A DNA stretch of 64,000 nucleotides from Cristatella mucedo (Eukaryota > Bryozoa > Phylactolaemata > Cristatellidae). The stretch is taken from contig WPIO01000078.1 in assembly GCA_009760855.2 (NCBI GenBank), positions 1,027,001 to 1,091,000 on the forward strand, in the 5' to 3' direction. Made by a program: the position numbers and the translations under genes. Positions 1-10,894 of the stretch are shown here, one piece after another (the first letter of the stretch is position 1; every line of letters starts with the position of its first letter). A model generated the notes under the pieces. The model was not told where the DNA came from. It saw only the letters and a list, made by a program, of their open reading frames with translations, and searched no databases.

Positions 1-385
1 GCTGATTGAAGCACTCGTCCTGTACACTGACATGGCTTCTGCTTTGAGCATAGCAACGAGATGCTGATTACGCTTAGTGAGATTACAGCAGAATTAGATT
101 TGATGGAAATAATTTGATTGCTGGAAAGGATGTGTCATAGTCGGCAATAAGAGGGTATTTGTCGTTGCTGAAGAATCATGGAAGTCAGTTCCACAGTCTA
201 GGATCTGCAGAGCTAAGCTTCTATCGCCAACGGTCTTTAATTGGAGGCATGGAACAGCTAATTTATTGTCCATACAGAACCTGAGGACACGGGAAGGCGG
301 AAACTGGTGCCGCAATTCAGATAGGTATGGAGGACCCTAGCCATGGCAGGCCTTGTGGGTCAGCGTAAGAGTGCTTCTCATTACG
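1..385 (-). mobile_element. LINE-B 3' fragment (CR1/L2-like)
   Basis: The minus strand carries the degenerate C-terminal end of a CR1/L2-type reverse transcriptase ORF. It aligns by eye with the minus strand at about 11,000-11,370 and 53,780-54,215; shared landmarks are the stretches reading GDRS and LQILDCGTDF, the counterpart of GPKLWKSLP in the better copy. Stops and indels rule out function. Homology ends near 385, where a plus-strand LINE-A fragment begins. Confidence 0.7.
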
Positions 386-404
386 CCTGAGAGTCACTGG
401 TACA

Positions 405-945
405 GCCATGCAATGATTCAGGTCCTATCTCAGTGGGAAGCTTCCAAAATTATTATGTAAGCGGGCCAAAGATCCTCCGAGGAACCACTGAGTACGGGGT
501 ACCTCAGGGTTCTGTGATTGGTCAACTTCTTTTCACAATTTATACTTCCTTCTTGCCTTTCAGCTCGCCAAGCACAATCTAAGCTTTCAATTCCGTTCAG
601 ATGACAGATGGCAGTTGTATTTATGCTTTGATCCCTCTGAGCCCTTTAGCAAGGCAAACTCTGTCAACTCCCTCGCAATGTATTGCTGACATCCCCACTT
701 GAATGGCAAAAACCTTTCTTAAGTTGAATGATGATAAAACCAACTTAATATTTATGGGTAAACAAAGTATGACTCAGAAATGGGAAAGCTTAAAGCTCTA
801 ATGAGGCTCAGCCAGCATCTCTTCTATTGCATCTGCACGAAATTTAAGGGTCCTGTTACAAAGTGACCTTACCAGACGGGGTGACCGCATCAGCTCCTCA
901 GTAAACTCGGCCTACTTTCAGCCACATGAAATTGCTTTAGAGTTT
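405..945 (+). mobile_element. LINE-A reverse transcriptase fragment, degenerate
   Basis: This stretch follows the LINE-A copy at 41,407-41,950 almost colinearly. It starts at the WFRSYLSG region, passes the GVPQGSVLGP-like motif B (here reading as GVPQGSVIG) and a damaged YADD region near 597-625, and continues into the NFLKLNDDKT block near 715-745. Frameshifts make it a fossil. Both ends are truncated and no tail is visible. Confidence 0.75.
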
Positions 946-2689
946 AGTCTTGGAGCTTAGACGGGGATGTAGCATTCAAATTGGTCTGCACATTTTTTAC
1001 CTCCCGTCTCAACTTCTGCATCGCCAGTAACATTGGATCTTCCTCTCTCCTGACATGCGACGCGAGGCTCGCGATCTATTGTTGCCGTCATGATTATTTG
1101 CCAAAGCCTTTTGAAACGTATTGGGACAAGAGCTGAGGCTGAGGACGTGTCTATTAAATTAGCTATGCAGGCACCGGAACATAGATGCATTGCATGACAA
1201 GAACAGTGGGTATAGTGTCTAGAGGGTTAGAAGTCGTCTCACACAGGCAGTTGAACTTTAAGACTAGGTCACTAGTGGCAGACTCGATAATTGACATTGA
1301 CCTGTTGCAAGGAAGTTCGGAGGAGTTCGGTGGGGTTGGTGCTGAGGGATCAGAGTCTAGTGAAGGTGCTACCTGGGGAATGGGCTCTCTGAATGTATTT
1401 ATATTACTGACAAACTAGAGAAGCAATCTGTAAGATTGCATTAAGGGTAGGTAACTTGGTAAGGTGCTGACCTGAAAGCGATTAAAGACGATCGGGAGAT
1501 GTAGCTTAAACGTGGAGTCACGACAAAAAATTGCACTTTATTTTATGGAAGAATCTGCTAGATCAAGGCCTACGACTCTAAGCAGTTTTAGGCTACTACT
1601 TTACATGCTCTAATTTTGCATAGAAAGCATGCACTGTAGCACATAAGTACACACATATGCCAGTATACATCCATATGCATAAATACTGCCGGTTGTATTA
1701 TAAGTGCTATATTATTTTATAGGTACTGTGTTTACTACATATGCTGTATGCATATAAAATACTATGCATTGATAATATACATGTTAACGATCTGATCCTG
1801 GCTCGCATTAATTTAAATTTGGAGTAAGCATCGTAGATTTCGGCATGGTCTGTCACTGACAAATGACCGCCACGGGGAGTTAAAATAAAAGTAATTTAAA
1901 ACGATTCATATGCACAAACACACACACACACACAGAGTCCTAAATCAGGCTTAATACAAATGCCGTCGTCACACGCCAGCAAATGTTGCCGGCTTCCACC
2001 CAACCTTTTAGCTTTTTGATACTGCTTAGCCTGATTTATTAACATCCACGTGCAATCTATATTATCTCGAACACTCTGTATAACCGTGCACGCTTGTTAG
2101 TATTTAGATTTCTGGCAGCTTGTTTTGCTCCACTAACTTGCTTAACTCCTTCTCTCTGTCCAGTGGGAAACAAGTAATTGCAGACCCAATGAGCTTAATC
2201 TTTTCCCTGAATAATTGATTTTAGTCCAAGATCAGTTTCATGCCTGATCTATCACACAAAGGTATAGATGCAAAGTAGCCAAGCAGAAACCCCCACAGGC
2301 TGGGCATTTTCGATCGCAAGAAGCTCTAGTGCTAGGTGATAGTGCCAGTCTATGAGCTCACCAATAATGCAATCTGGTATCGGCAGACATACAGATAGCT
2401 ATACAGTAGCACCAAATACACAAACTACACTACAGGATTAAGTGTATATCCTAATAGTAAAAGGTCCCTTGAAGGTCGACTCTATTCTAGTAGACATCAT
2501 CAAGACGGACTGGGTGCCAGAATAAAAACCGCGTTTCCGAAGTTTGGAATTAACTAGTTAGGATTGGGAACATATAAAAAGTAGGTTATCTATACAAGGG
2601 TGGGCGGCAGCACTGGTAGAAATACAAATATGGAAAGTTCGAGCACACAGGCAGTCTGCACGAGCTTCTGTACATGCACGCCATGCCCT
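946..2689. other. Non-coding stretch, no gene seen
   Basis: AT-rich sequence with no convincing exon on either strand. It contains a short (CA)n run at about 1,913-1,934 and palindromic AT-rich stretches near 1,650-1,780. I see no recognisable transposon. Confidence 0.5.
1913..1934. repeat. (CA)n microsatellite
   Basis: About ten CA dinucleotide units, directly visible. Confidence 0.85.
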
Positions 2690-2695
2690 TTTAAT
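2690..2695 (-). promoter_or_regulatory. Possible poly(A) signal ATTAAA for the RING exon
   Basis: On the minus strand ATTAAA lies about 335 bases beyond the stop codon of the RING exon. It is the commonest variant of AATAAA. The hexamer is frequent by chance in AT-rich DNA, so this is weak. Confidence 0.25.
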
Positions 2696-3030
2696 ACTCA
2701 ACAATCATGAGTGCAACTGATCCTCGCGAGTGGTATTCGAAGCGCCAGCAGCAGTCAGTCCCCACGACTGTCTCGCACATGTCGCACTGACCATCTCTCG
2801 GCGGCGAGTACTGTCGAGCTAGCAAGCTTCAGGCAGCCTTCAGAGAGGCGAAACGCCAGCCCACCTGTGACAATCAGTGTCCGCGTGCCGGTCTGGCCTC
2901 CGGTTGGCTTGGAAGCTTCGCAGCAGGGTTGGGATGCAGCCCGAAAGTCGCCGCCGGTCCCGGGTCGCTGCTGCCACAGTGGGGGGAGCCGCCGAGGCTC
3001 CGGCAGAAGCTGGTGCGCCTCCTCAGCAGC

Positions 3031-3285
3031 TCAAGAAGCCGTCGCAGCCGCAGCAGCCGGCTTGTATTCCGCTTTCTCCTCGGCCGTCGCCGGAAACTTA
3101 AAATGCTTTTCGGCGTTCATCACATTCATCGTTAGCTCAAATCTAAATTCGATTCTCGCACAGCACGTGGGACACTTGTCCCTGAACGTCTCTGAACAGG
3201 TGAGGCAAAACATGACGTGCTTGCACGGCATAAATACGGCGCTGCATCTCGCGAACTTGCATTTCTGACATGTCTTCCTCGGATC
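3031..3285 (-). CDS. Terminal exon encoding a C-terminal RING finger
   Basis: The frame opens at a splice acceptor (TTCTAG then GATCCG at 3,285); an in-frame TAG overlaps the acceptor itself, so coding must start there, in phase 0. It runs 84 codons to TGA. The protein begins DPRKTCQKCKFARCSAVF and continues MPCKHVMFCLTC and KCPTC. This gives Cys-x2-Cys, eleven residues, Cys-x-His-x3-Cys-x2-Cys, seven residues, Cys-x2-Cys: the eight zinc ligands of a RING similar in spacing to the C-terminal RINGs of IAP and LRSAM1-type E3 ubiquitin ligases. About 45 residues follow, ending in an Ala-rich tail. E3 ligase activity is inferred from the fold. No other coding exon is seen upstream on this strand before E6 at 14,070, so it may be the last exon of the giant gene; a separate gene with small unseen exons is the alternative. 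Confidence 0.65.
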   Translation of the reverse strand, partial: DPRKTCQKCKFARCSAVFMPCKHVMFCLTCSETFRDKCPTCCARIEFRFELTMNVMNAEKHFKFPATAEEKAEYKPAAAAATAS

Positions 3286-4650
3286 CTAGAACGAGCCAGA
3301 GCCGGCGACACATCGGGGGCCGCATTATCACTCGACATATACCCGCATGCAGTTTAGCGAGAGGATGGTCATGTCAGTAGTTCTGGCATTACCTGACGGG
3401 GTGTAGACGTCGCTGCATTCAAGCCACGCACGACGGAGCTCTCGTGCGACATGTTTACTGGCGCTGCTTTGAACAACTGCTTCCTCACAGCGACGCCTGC
3501 CAGCCCGCTCTACCGCTCATATCTTCCGGATGCGACCGCATTGCAAGCTTACCCGGAGACCGGGTAAATCGCATTTCTTATTGGTCAATACGAATCGGGC
3601 ACAGGCGAGACCCTGTTATGTAACAGTCTCTTCGGAACTCCAAGTAGCGACAATCTCTCACGTCCAGAATATTGCCGAGCTTCGGGGCGTTGATAATATT
3701 GTTGACCATTATTAGGATCTTTACTTTAAATGAAGTTATATCGCAATGCAGCTAACCGTGAAAATTCCCTGCAGCACTGAATGCGGCCTGTGCCGCACGG
3801 TGTTCTTGTCGTCTACAGTAACGTATACTGGAAATCAAGTTTAGGCTGAAACCAACAAAGGTATTTTGTTTTCCTAAATAGTGAACTTAGCGGAGTCTCG
3901 CGGAGACTCGTTATCTTTTACAGGTGGCGATCTTCTCGAGAAGCAGAGTAACTACCCTGAATAAGGCCACACCCACTAACTGAGTCCTATGCACCGCATA
4001 GCTATTGTAGATCATGCCTTAGGGTCGATGAAATTGACCAAATTCAAGTTTTGAAACTTCATTGTTTAAATATTTATATTGAAACTCGTGTCAGCTTTAC
4101 ATGTAATGCACTACTCGTTCGTTGCTCAGCAAGAAAATTCGGCTGGCACATTTGGCCTAGTGACATTACGCTTACTGCGGCCACCACCCACATTTGAGCT
4201 AGCCATTTTGTTTTTTTGAGCTAGCATAAGGTATAGTTTGCATATATTAAAGTTGAAAACTTTGATCAGAGTTTGATTAAATTATTGATTATTGTATAGG
4301 TGCGCTTTAGCATGTCAAAACCGGGCTGAAAGCCAGGCTGCCTCTTGGGGTGACATTGAGCAAAGCTCCATGCGACGCAGCCCTAGACCACACACATGCC
4401 GAGTCGACCTTTTAGAAAACTTTTGAAGGGCTTAAGCATTTTTATGAACACCGCTTTGTATTTTAAACTGACTTTTAACACCAATTTCTATTTAAGTGAT
4501 TAATTACATATCTATATTTATATTTATTTGATTTTATTATTAATTAATTAATTTAATTTTTGTCTTCATCTGACCCTGTGCATGTCACTTCTAACCATGT
4601 TATCCTTGTTCATTGAGCGTGTTACCGCTGACTCGTCTATCGTGCTTCCT
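3286..4650. other. Non-coding stretch upstream of the RING exon
   Basis: No exon or recognisable transposon. The part up to about 3,720 is richer in CpG than what follows; from about 4,060 the sequence becomes strongly AT-rich. Confidence 0.45.
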
Positions 4651-4798
4651 TTATAATAATAATATAATAGTATAATTAATTTGCATTGCGCACCAAGAGA
4701 ACTTAATCTCTATTCAGGCGCTTCACATGTGCCTCGGGGCTCGAGCCCACAACCTCAGCCACACCTTGGTTGGGGCGAGCACCTTAACCGCTGGACCA
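4651..4798 (-). mobile_element. SINE-2 copy (tRNA-derived, LINE-A-type tail)
   Basis: Read on the minus strand: a tRNA-like head with GTCCAGCGGTTAAGGTGCTC (A box region) and GGGCTCGAGCCCC (B box region), then GAAGCGCCTGAATAGAGATT and TAAGTTCTCT, the stem-loop shared with LINE-A, and an ATT-rich end. Other copies are at 18,645, 28,205, 53,225 and 61,868. A SINE is transcribed by RNA polymerase III and encodes no protein. Confidence 0.8.
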
Positions 4799-4886
4799 AT
4801 AGCAAATGCGAAGTGCCTAGAAAGAGATTGAGTTCTCAAGGGTGCAACAAAAATGTATCATTATTATTATTATTGTTGTTGTTGTT
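4799..4886 (+). mobile_element. LINE-A/SINE-2 type 3' tail, plus strand
   Basis: Starts AGCAAATGCGAAGTGCCTAG, followed by the GAGATTGAGTTCTC stem-loop and a (TTA)n(TTG)n tail. It directly abuts the head of the minus-strand SINE-2, so the two tails point outward. It is a heavily 5'-truncated copy. Confidence 0.7.
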
Positions 4887-7379
4887 ATTCATCGAGCGGA
4901 TGGCGTCAGCCCAGGGGTGAGTAATTTACAATTTACTATCCAAGTAGTCAATTTTAAAGCTGCAGCGTTTATTTTTTTGTTGCTCGCTGCAAACCTTCAT
5001 TCGCGAAGTCTTAGCCCAGAGGCAGGGCGTTTACGCCTGAGCACGAGACACGGCGCTCTCACTCAAACCAGCCTACTCCAGCTGCCTACTCCTGCCACGG
5101 CCCATTCTTTAGAGCGCGGTGCCAGCTTCAGTAAACGCTTGTAGGGCTCTCTAAACGAGGCTTGAATCGGGTGGTTTTTCCTGATAACTTTTTCCGGTTG
5201 CATCACAGGCTTGACTGATGGGATGGATTAAGCCGCGTTGCACGGGAGCGATACTGCTTTTTCAAAGGACACTCCTGCAGCAGGCAGTTCTCTACGCAGG
5301 AGGTAATATGAGGTGAGCCTTAGAGACAACGTCAACATCTTAAAGACAGGTCAGAGGTCAGTGTGTGCATTATGAATGGAGGCTGCGACCTATCCAAAGT
5401 GATTGCTACTATTCTCAAAAGCAATCCGAAGCGTTTTGCTAAACCAACCGTCCTCCCAAATCGCCGAGCAGACGTTACGATTTTTGTAGGTGTCTGCGAA
5501 TGTAGTTACTACATCCAGACGGCTATAGCGCCACCATTTCAACCTACCTGCATTAGTCCTCGTCACAAAAGCTCTTTTCGCTATTCTACTCACAAATAAA
5601 ATCCTTTTCCAGGCAAGCATTGAATTTAAAATTTGCCATTGTACTGTCTTAAGTAACACGTTGGAGGCTTTTCTTTAGCTCCGCGGAAGGAACAGGGTAA
5701 GGTTTTCAATTTGAATGGCGCTTCTTTAAGCCTTTGATGTCTGCTCATAAACAAGATTAATTTTTACCGGTTTTTCTAAAAAGATTGCGGTTTTATCTAC
5801 GTCGTACGAGTGTGCTCTCACTTGGTGTGTGCCGTCACATAACTTCATGTGGTGTGCGTACTGCGTCTGCACATCCAATGTCCGCCGCAGTAGAGCGAGT
5901 CAAATGATTATGAAAACTGTTCATTTTAGTGTCTTTACGAAAGTGAGTCACGTGTCAATCCAATAAAAAATCGATTAAACCAGCAGGAAAGAGCCGTGAT
6001 CGTAGCGCACTCTACCGTGAAGGCCTTCTCAGCTTTTTCGCTTCGCTCAGGCGTTTACTTATCACACACTTCGTAGCCAAGAAAGCGTGACGTCAGACTT
6101 AGAACACGAGCTTCGAGCCAAAGGTGATAGTAAACGGAACTGTCGGTGACCTCGACCCCTAATAGTTTGTTGACAAGTTCTTCTTTTGAAGGTAGGACGC
6201 AAATTTCAAGCTATTAGAGTGCATTATTTTACGAAGCTTTTAGCTCAGAAAATAATTTGCGTTCTTTTCAAACTGTAGAGGCAGGCTTTAGGAGAGTCGG
6301 GAAACCAGCGTACCCAACTCACCCAAAGGACTACAGCCAATGGTCAAACAGGGTACAAGTAGGAGGCTGCTTCAGCTGAAATGGCCCCGTAGCCCTGCAA
6401 CTCATCATGATACAGGATATCTATATAGATTTTAATAGGACTGCCATCTGCTACATCAGTTCAATGAATGAATTAAATTTTGCAGCACGGCAATGATACA
6501 AATAACACCGCCGCCAAAGTTCAGTGTTCTTTTTACCCATTAATCTCATTTCATTCGCCCTCTTACGGGTTATAAAACGGCCGAGTCAGTCTCAGCAATT
6601 TATTCAATCAAGCATTTGTGGGTTTAAGTCAACTGATGTTAGCAAAGCGCCCAGAGTAGAGTAGCAAAGCCTATGATGTTGTTGAGGATCCTGTCGGCTC
6701 CATGCTTAGGGGCGAGTCCACATGATCTTGACCAGTACGTGCCATTTCGTATTAGCTCACTAAACTAAGAATGATATGACAATTCTGGGAACGCGGTGTT
6801 TTTCATTTCAGCCAGTCGGCATACTTACGGTCAAAGCGGCGATCGATAGTCAAACTAAATGCAGGCGAGTAGGCGGCTGTCATTGCGGCTGTCCCAGGCG
6901 CTAAAATACCTTTTGTGTTCGAATGTACCTCTTAGCTCGAACCTTGAAATCACACGTTCGACAGAAGAGATTATGCATTATTCTTTGTAAGAAAATGCAA
7001 CGCAGGGTAGCATCTCGAGCCTCTACTAATGTCATGCAATCATCAGCTGTACGTGACAAATACTCTGATTCCTTGACTCTCGCCTGCTTCGATAAGCTTT
7101 CTGTACGGCGTTTTACCAAATCGCGGCTTAGAAACTAAGTGCTTGGACCATTAATACCAATAATTAGCCAACCATGTGTAGCTGTCCATACAGGTGCATA
7201 ACATGCATATATTTCTTACACAAAAAACTTGTGAAGGTGTTCGTGTATACACAGATTGATACTCACAGATATATAAATACCAATATGTGCAGATCCCAAC
7301 GGCTTGCTACCAATTAGAGGTTTCTTCGTGCAATGTGGCCACCTTAAGGGGGAGAAGTCTGGGTCTGATGATGATCTAG
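4887..7379. other. Non-coding stretch, no gene seen
   Basis: I see no credible exon and no transposon I can name. Short open frames near 5,363-5,659 and 6,901-7,138 overlap on both strands and lack splice or start context. Confidence 0.4.
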
Positions 7380-9070
7380 TTAATTTTAGAGAGTTCCTTT
7401 TAGTCTAAGCGAATGGGCTAAAAAAATCCAGGGTTCCTTTTCACTTAAAAACTAAATCCCGCCAGTCCGACCAAAAACAGATTTATAAGACGGTAAACAC
7501 TTTGCTGGCCAATTCTAAGAGGTCTTACTACCCAGGTATTAACGGCTCAGCCGCCCAAGTAATTATCCTTCTTCCCTGAAAGAATTGCGTACGTTCGTGC
7601 TTCCATAAAGCCCCATGGACTACATCAGCGGTTAAATAGTAACATGCGACCTTCCTTAAGAGATTTTCCGAGGATTCTGCATGCGATGCGGTTACCTTAA
7701 TAAGGTCTAGTGAAAAACTCATATCCGGAGGAACCTGTAATATATCCTCCGTAGTCTTCACTGGCAGTCTAGTTTAGCTCGGCCATAACTGAGATTTGTA
7801 ACGCTTCTCTGGATAACGAGGAAACCCAAGTCCTTCACATCGGCCATCGTCAGGCCGTTATTTTAAAGGCCCGGATTAGATTCAGAGTTCCGTGTACAAC
7901 ATCCCCTAGTTTCCCTTCTTTCTTTTTGTTAAACAATTTTGAAATAACATCACTAAGCAGCAAGCAGCACACATTTAAAAGAAAGAGTTGTCAGAAAATT
8001 TCTAATAGCGATTCAAACACCACCACTCCACTGAAATAGATCTGCTCTCAATCGTGTAACTACTGTCATTCAATGCAGCAACGATGACGGGAGTATCACT
8101 GCCCTAGTCCTGCTGGATCTATCAGCTGCCTTCGACACTAGTGACCACGATATCCTACTTGAATAATTGAGAACAGCGATCGGTCTGGCAGACGAGGCAC
8201 TGGCGTGGTTCAAATCGTACTTGTCCGATCGTGTCCAGTCCGTGTCTTGTGGGGGTCTGATGTCATCCATTAGACCAGTCACCTGTGGATGCCCACGAAG
8301 GGACCGTCCCGTGTCCTTTTCTCGACTCCATTTATACCGAACCTCTGGGAAAAGTGCTCTTGGCCCATAAAGCTGCGGGCTATTAATTTTATACCGATGA
8401 TACTCAGCTGTATTTGTCGTTTACACGGTCAGAATCTGCTGCAGCGGCTGGTAAACTGATTGCTTGTCTTGCAGAATTTTGCTCCGGAATGTCGGCCAAT
8501 CTCCTCAAACTTAATGATTGCAAAACAAAACTGCATAGGACATTCCAAGCGTGTGGCTACACTAGAGGACCTCACTCTTCTAATAGGTGGTGGTACTGCT
8601 CTGCGACTGTCACCGTGTCCTCGGAATTTATGTTTCGTCTTTGAAACTGCCTAAACTATGAAAGTTTCACTTGGAATAAAAGAAATCTAGCCGTAATGTC
8701 CGATCTTCATTAACGATTAGGGACTGTCTACTACAGTGGCTTGAAAAGAATTTAACCTGTTTCCGGGTTCTGCCTCTGCTAGAATATTGCAATTCCATTT
8801 TCGCTTGGCTACCGCTAAAAGCCACTAGGCCACTGCTGCTGGTGATGAATATGGCTGCTAGGCTTGGTAAAAAAAATCCCAGAGGTTTGGCCACGTGTCT
8901 CCTTTGGTAAAGACCTTCGATGGCTTCCGGGTAATCAATGAATAAAGGGTAAAGTTCTTACGCTGACCCACAAAGCCCGCAACGGTTTGGCTCCGTGATA
9001 CCTAGCCGAAATACTGCACAAAGCCTACTGAGAGCATTTCCTGTGCGGGTTTATGTTCTCTCTATATTCT
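7380..9070 (+). mobile_element. LINE-B copy with RT motifs, degenerate
   Basis: Plus-strand CR1/L2-like LINE. A VRPLFK-type block lies near 7,840-7,870. Motif A reads [14 protein letters not shown] near 8,105-8,150, with the catalytic Asp of FDT present. Motif C reads YTDDTQLYLSF near 8,392-8,420. An LNDCKTKLH block near 8,508-8,532 corresponds to the conserved LNDDKT region. C-terminal LINE blocks follow to about 9,060. Several stops and frameshifts make it a pseudogene. No tail is recognisable. Confidence 0.75.
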
Positions 9071-10894
9071 TACACAGTGGCTCTATTTCTCGTTCTTCTC
9101 CCACAGGAGCTTGCAAAGCGCAGTCGATTGCTTCACAGATGGAGTAAACAGGGAAAAATATTAGTACATAGTCACCATGACATTTGACTTTGAATTGTAC
9201 ATGACATTGTTATCGGCTAGCTCTCAGACCATGGGTCAGGCTTTGGACCCTCATTTCCCTCCAAGGGCTATCCCAACTGCAAATAACTGCAGGTCGTCCA
9301 TCCTCTTATTTACAGACTCTTGTATCCGGTGAGAGATGGCATCCTCGATCTATTTATTTACTTTGAGCAACAAAGGATTATCTTAGGGCGATCACTTTTC
9401 GCATTTACATTCCTAAATCCAGGGCTGCTGAAATATTTTAATGCACTCTTACACTGCTGAACATGCGTGCTCAGCTCAAAAAATCACACCGTCAACATTT
9501 CTCATATTAATCAGACTAGTATTTACAACGCTCAGAACGAGGAAGGTTTTTTTTTCATAAAACTTGATTACCTATATCAAACGGGTATACAGGTTTGCTA
9601 CTGTGCATTTCAGCAACGGCTTTTGGGAAGAGAGCGTACTACGCTCCGCTGGAGGGCCTACTTCTCACTTTCCGTGTCGGGAAAATCTGGTGTCGTAAAA
9701 AGTGTCGATCTATTTTCAAAATGCAGAGCAACCCGAGGCCGTCTGCCGTGCGACTGAAAGCAGAAAAAATAGTTGCACCTCCTCTGGGTTGCCGCTTCCA
9801 GTGCTCTGACCAATTTAGCCATTGAGACGAATCTTACGATGGCGTTTCGTATGGGGATATAGTACGTCGGCTTTAAATTGTGACTTGCATGCTCGAACCG
9901 AATCTTAGTGTACTACTGAAATACTACTGAAATAATAATAATAAATAAATAATAATACAACTACTGAAATACTACTTAGTGTACTATGCTATTGAAGGCT
10001 TGTGATTTCAATCGCAAATGCTTTGGTACCAAATGCGGCAGCCATTACGCTTGGGGCGGTCGGCGACGAGAGAGCCGTCACCACTTTTAGGGTCAGGCGA
10101 AACCTCGACGAGCGATCTACCAGACAGACGTAGGTGACCACTATTTTGGCAGAAGGTGTAAGTGCGGCCTCATAGCCGATGAGGAGAGATTAATTTCAAA
10201 ATACAGGGCGACCGTTTCAAGTCTGCAATGATGACTAAACGGCGAAAAAGAATCGTGCCTAATGAAGAAAGGAGTTTTCTCTAAACTAGGCTGTCAGATA
10301 CCAATTCAGAAATAAAAGCCATACAGAAAACCTGTCTTGAAGTGGTTGGATTCTGTTGGTTGGCCAGCCACCTGGGGACAAGATGAGTTTCGGCTTGAAT
10401 AATGTTCCTCGAATATTAATAAATACTGAGGTATTCCACACTTCGGCCAGACCAGAGCATTCCTACTTTTGCAGCCTTCTTCCAGAACACGAGGTTCCGC
10501 TTTGACTGAATGCACATAGAGCTTTCTGCTTACATCCCAACGTTTTTACAGTGCTTAAAGTAGATGCTCTACAATCCATGACAAATAGTTGTATTGCCAG
10601 TCCAGGGGCAGAGAGGAACTCCCGGACGACGTTTCGCAGATTTGTGGTGGTCCTTAGCAAAAATGGCGCTAGGGCGACTCTTGCTTGCATTTGAACTGTC
10701 ACCAGCCGGGCCACGTGTAGGAAAGTTGCAATCAATTTACAGCAGTAGCTTACAATGGCGACTGGCAAGAATGTATGCACACGTAATGGCAGTAGTATAT
10801 AATACCACCAAATTTAGTAGACTGCCAGGGCATTTAGGAAACATCGATGTAGCAACCAGTTCAAGGAAAGTGATGTGCACCCTTGTGCTTGTAA
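9071..10894. other. Non-coding stretch, no gene seen
   Basis: Mostly featureless. An (ATA)n run with a near-duplicated neighbouring phrase (ACTACTGAAAT) occurs at 9,910-9,985. Overlapping open frames on both strands at 10,463-10,911 have no supporting features. Confidence 0.4.
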
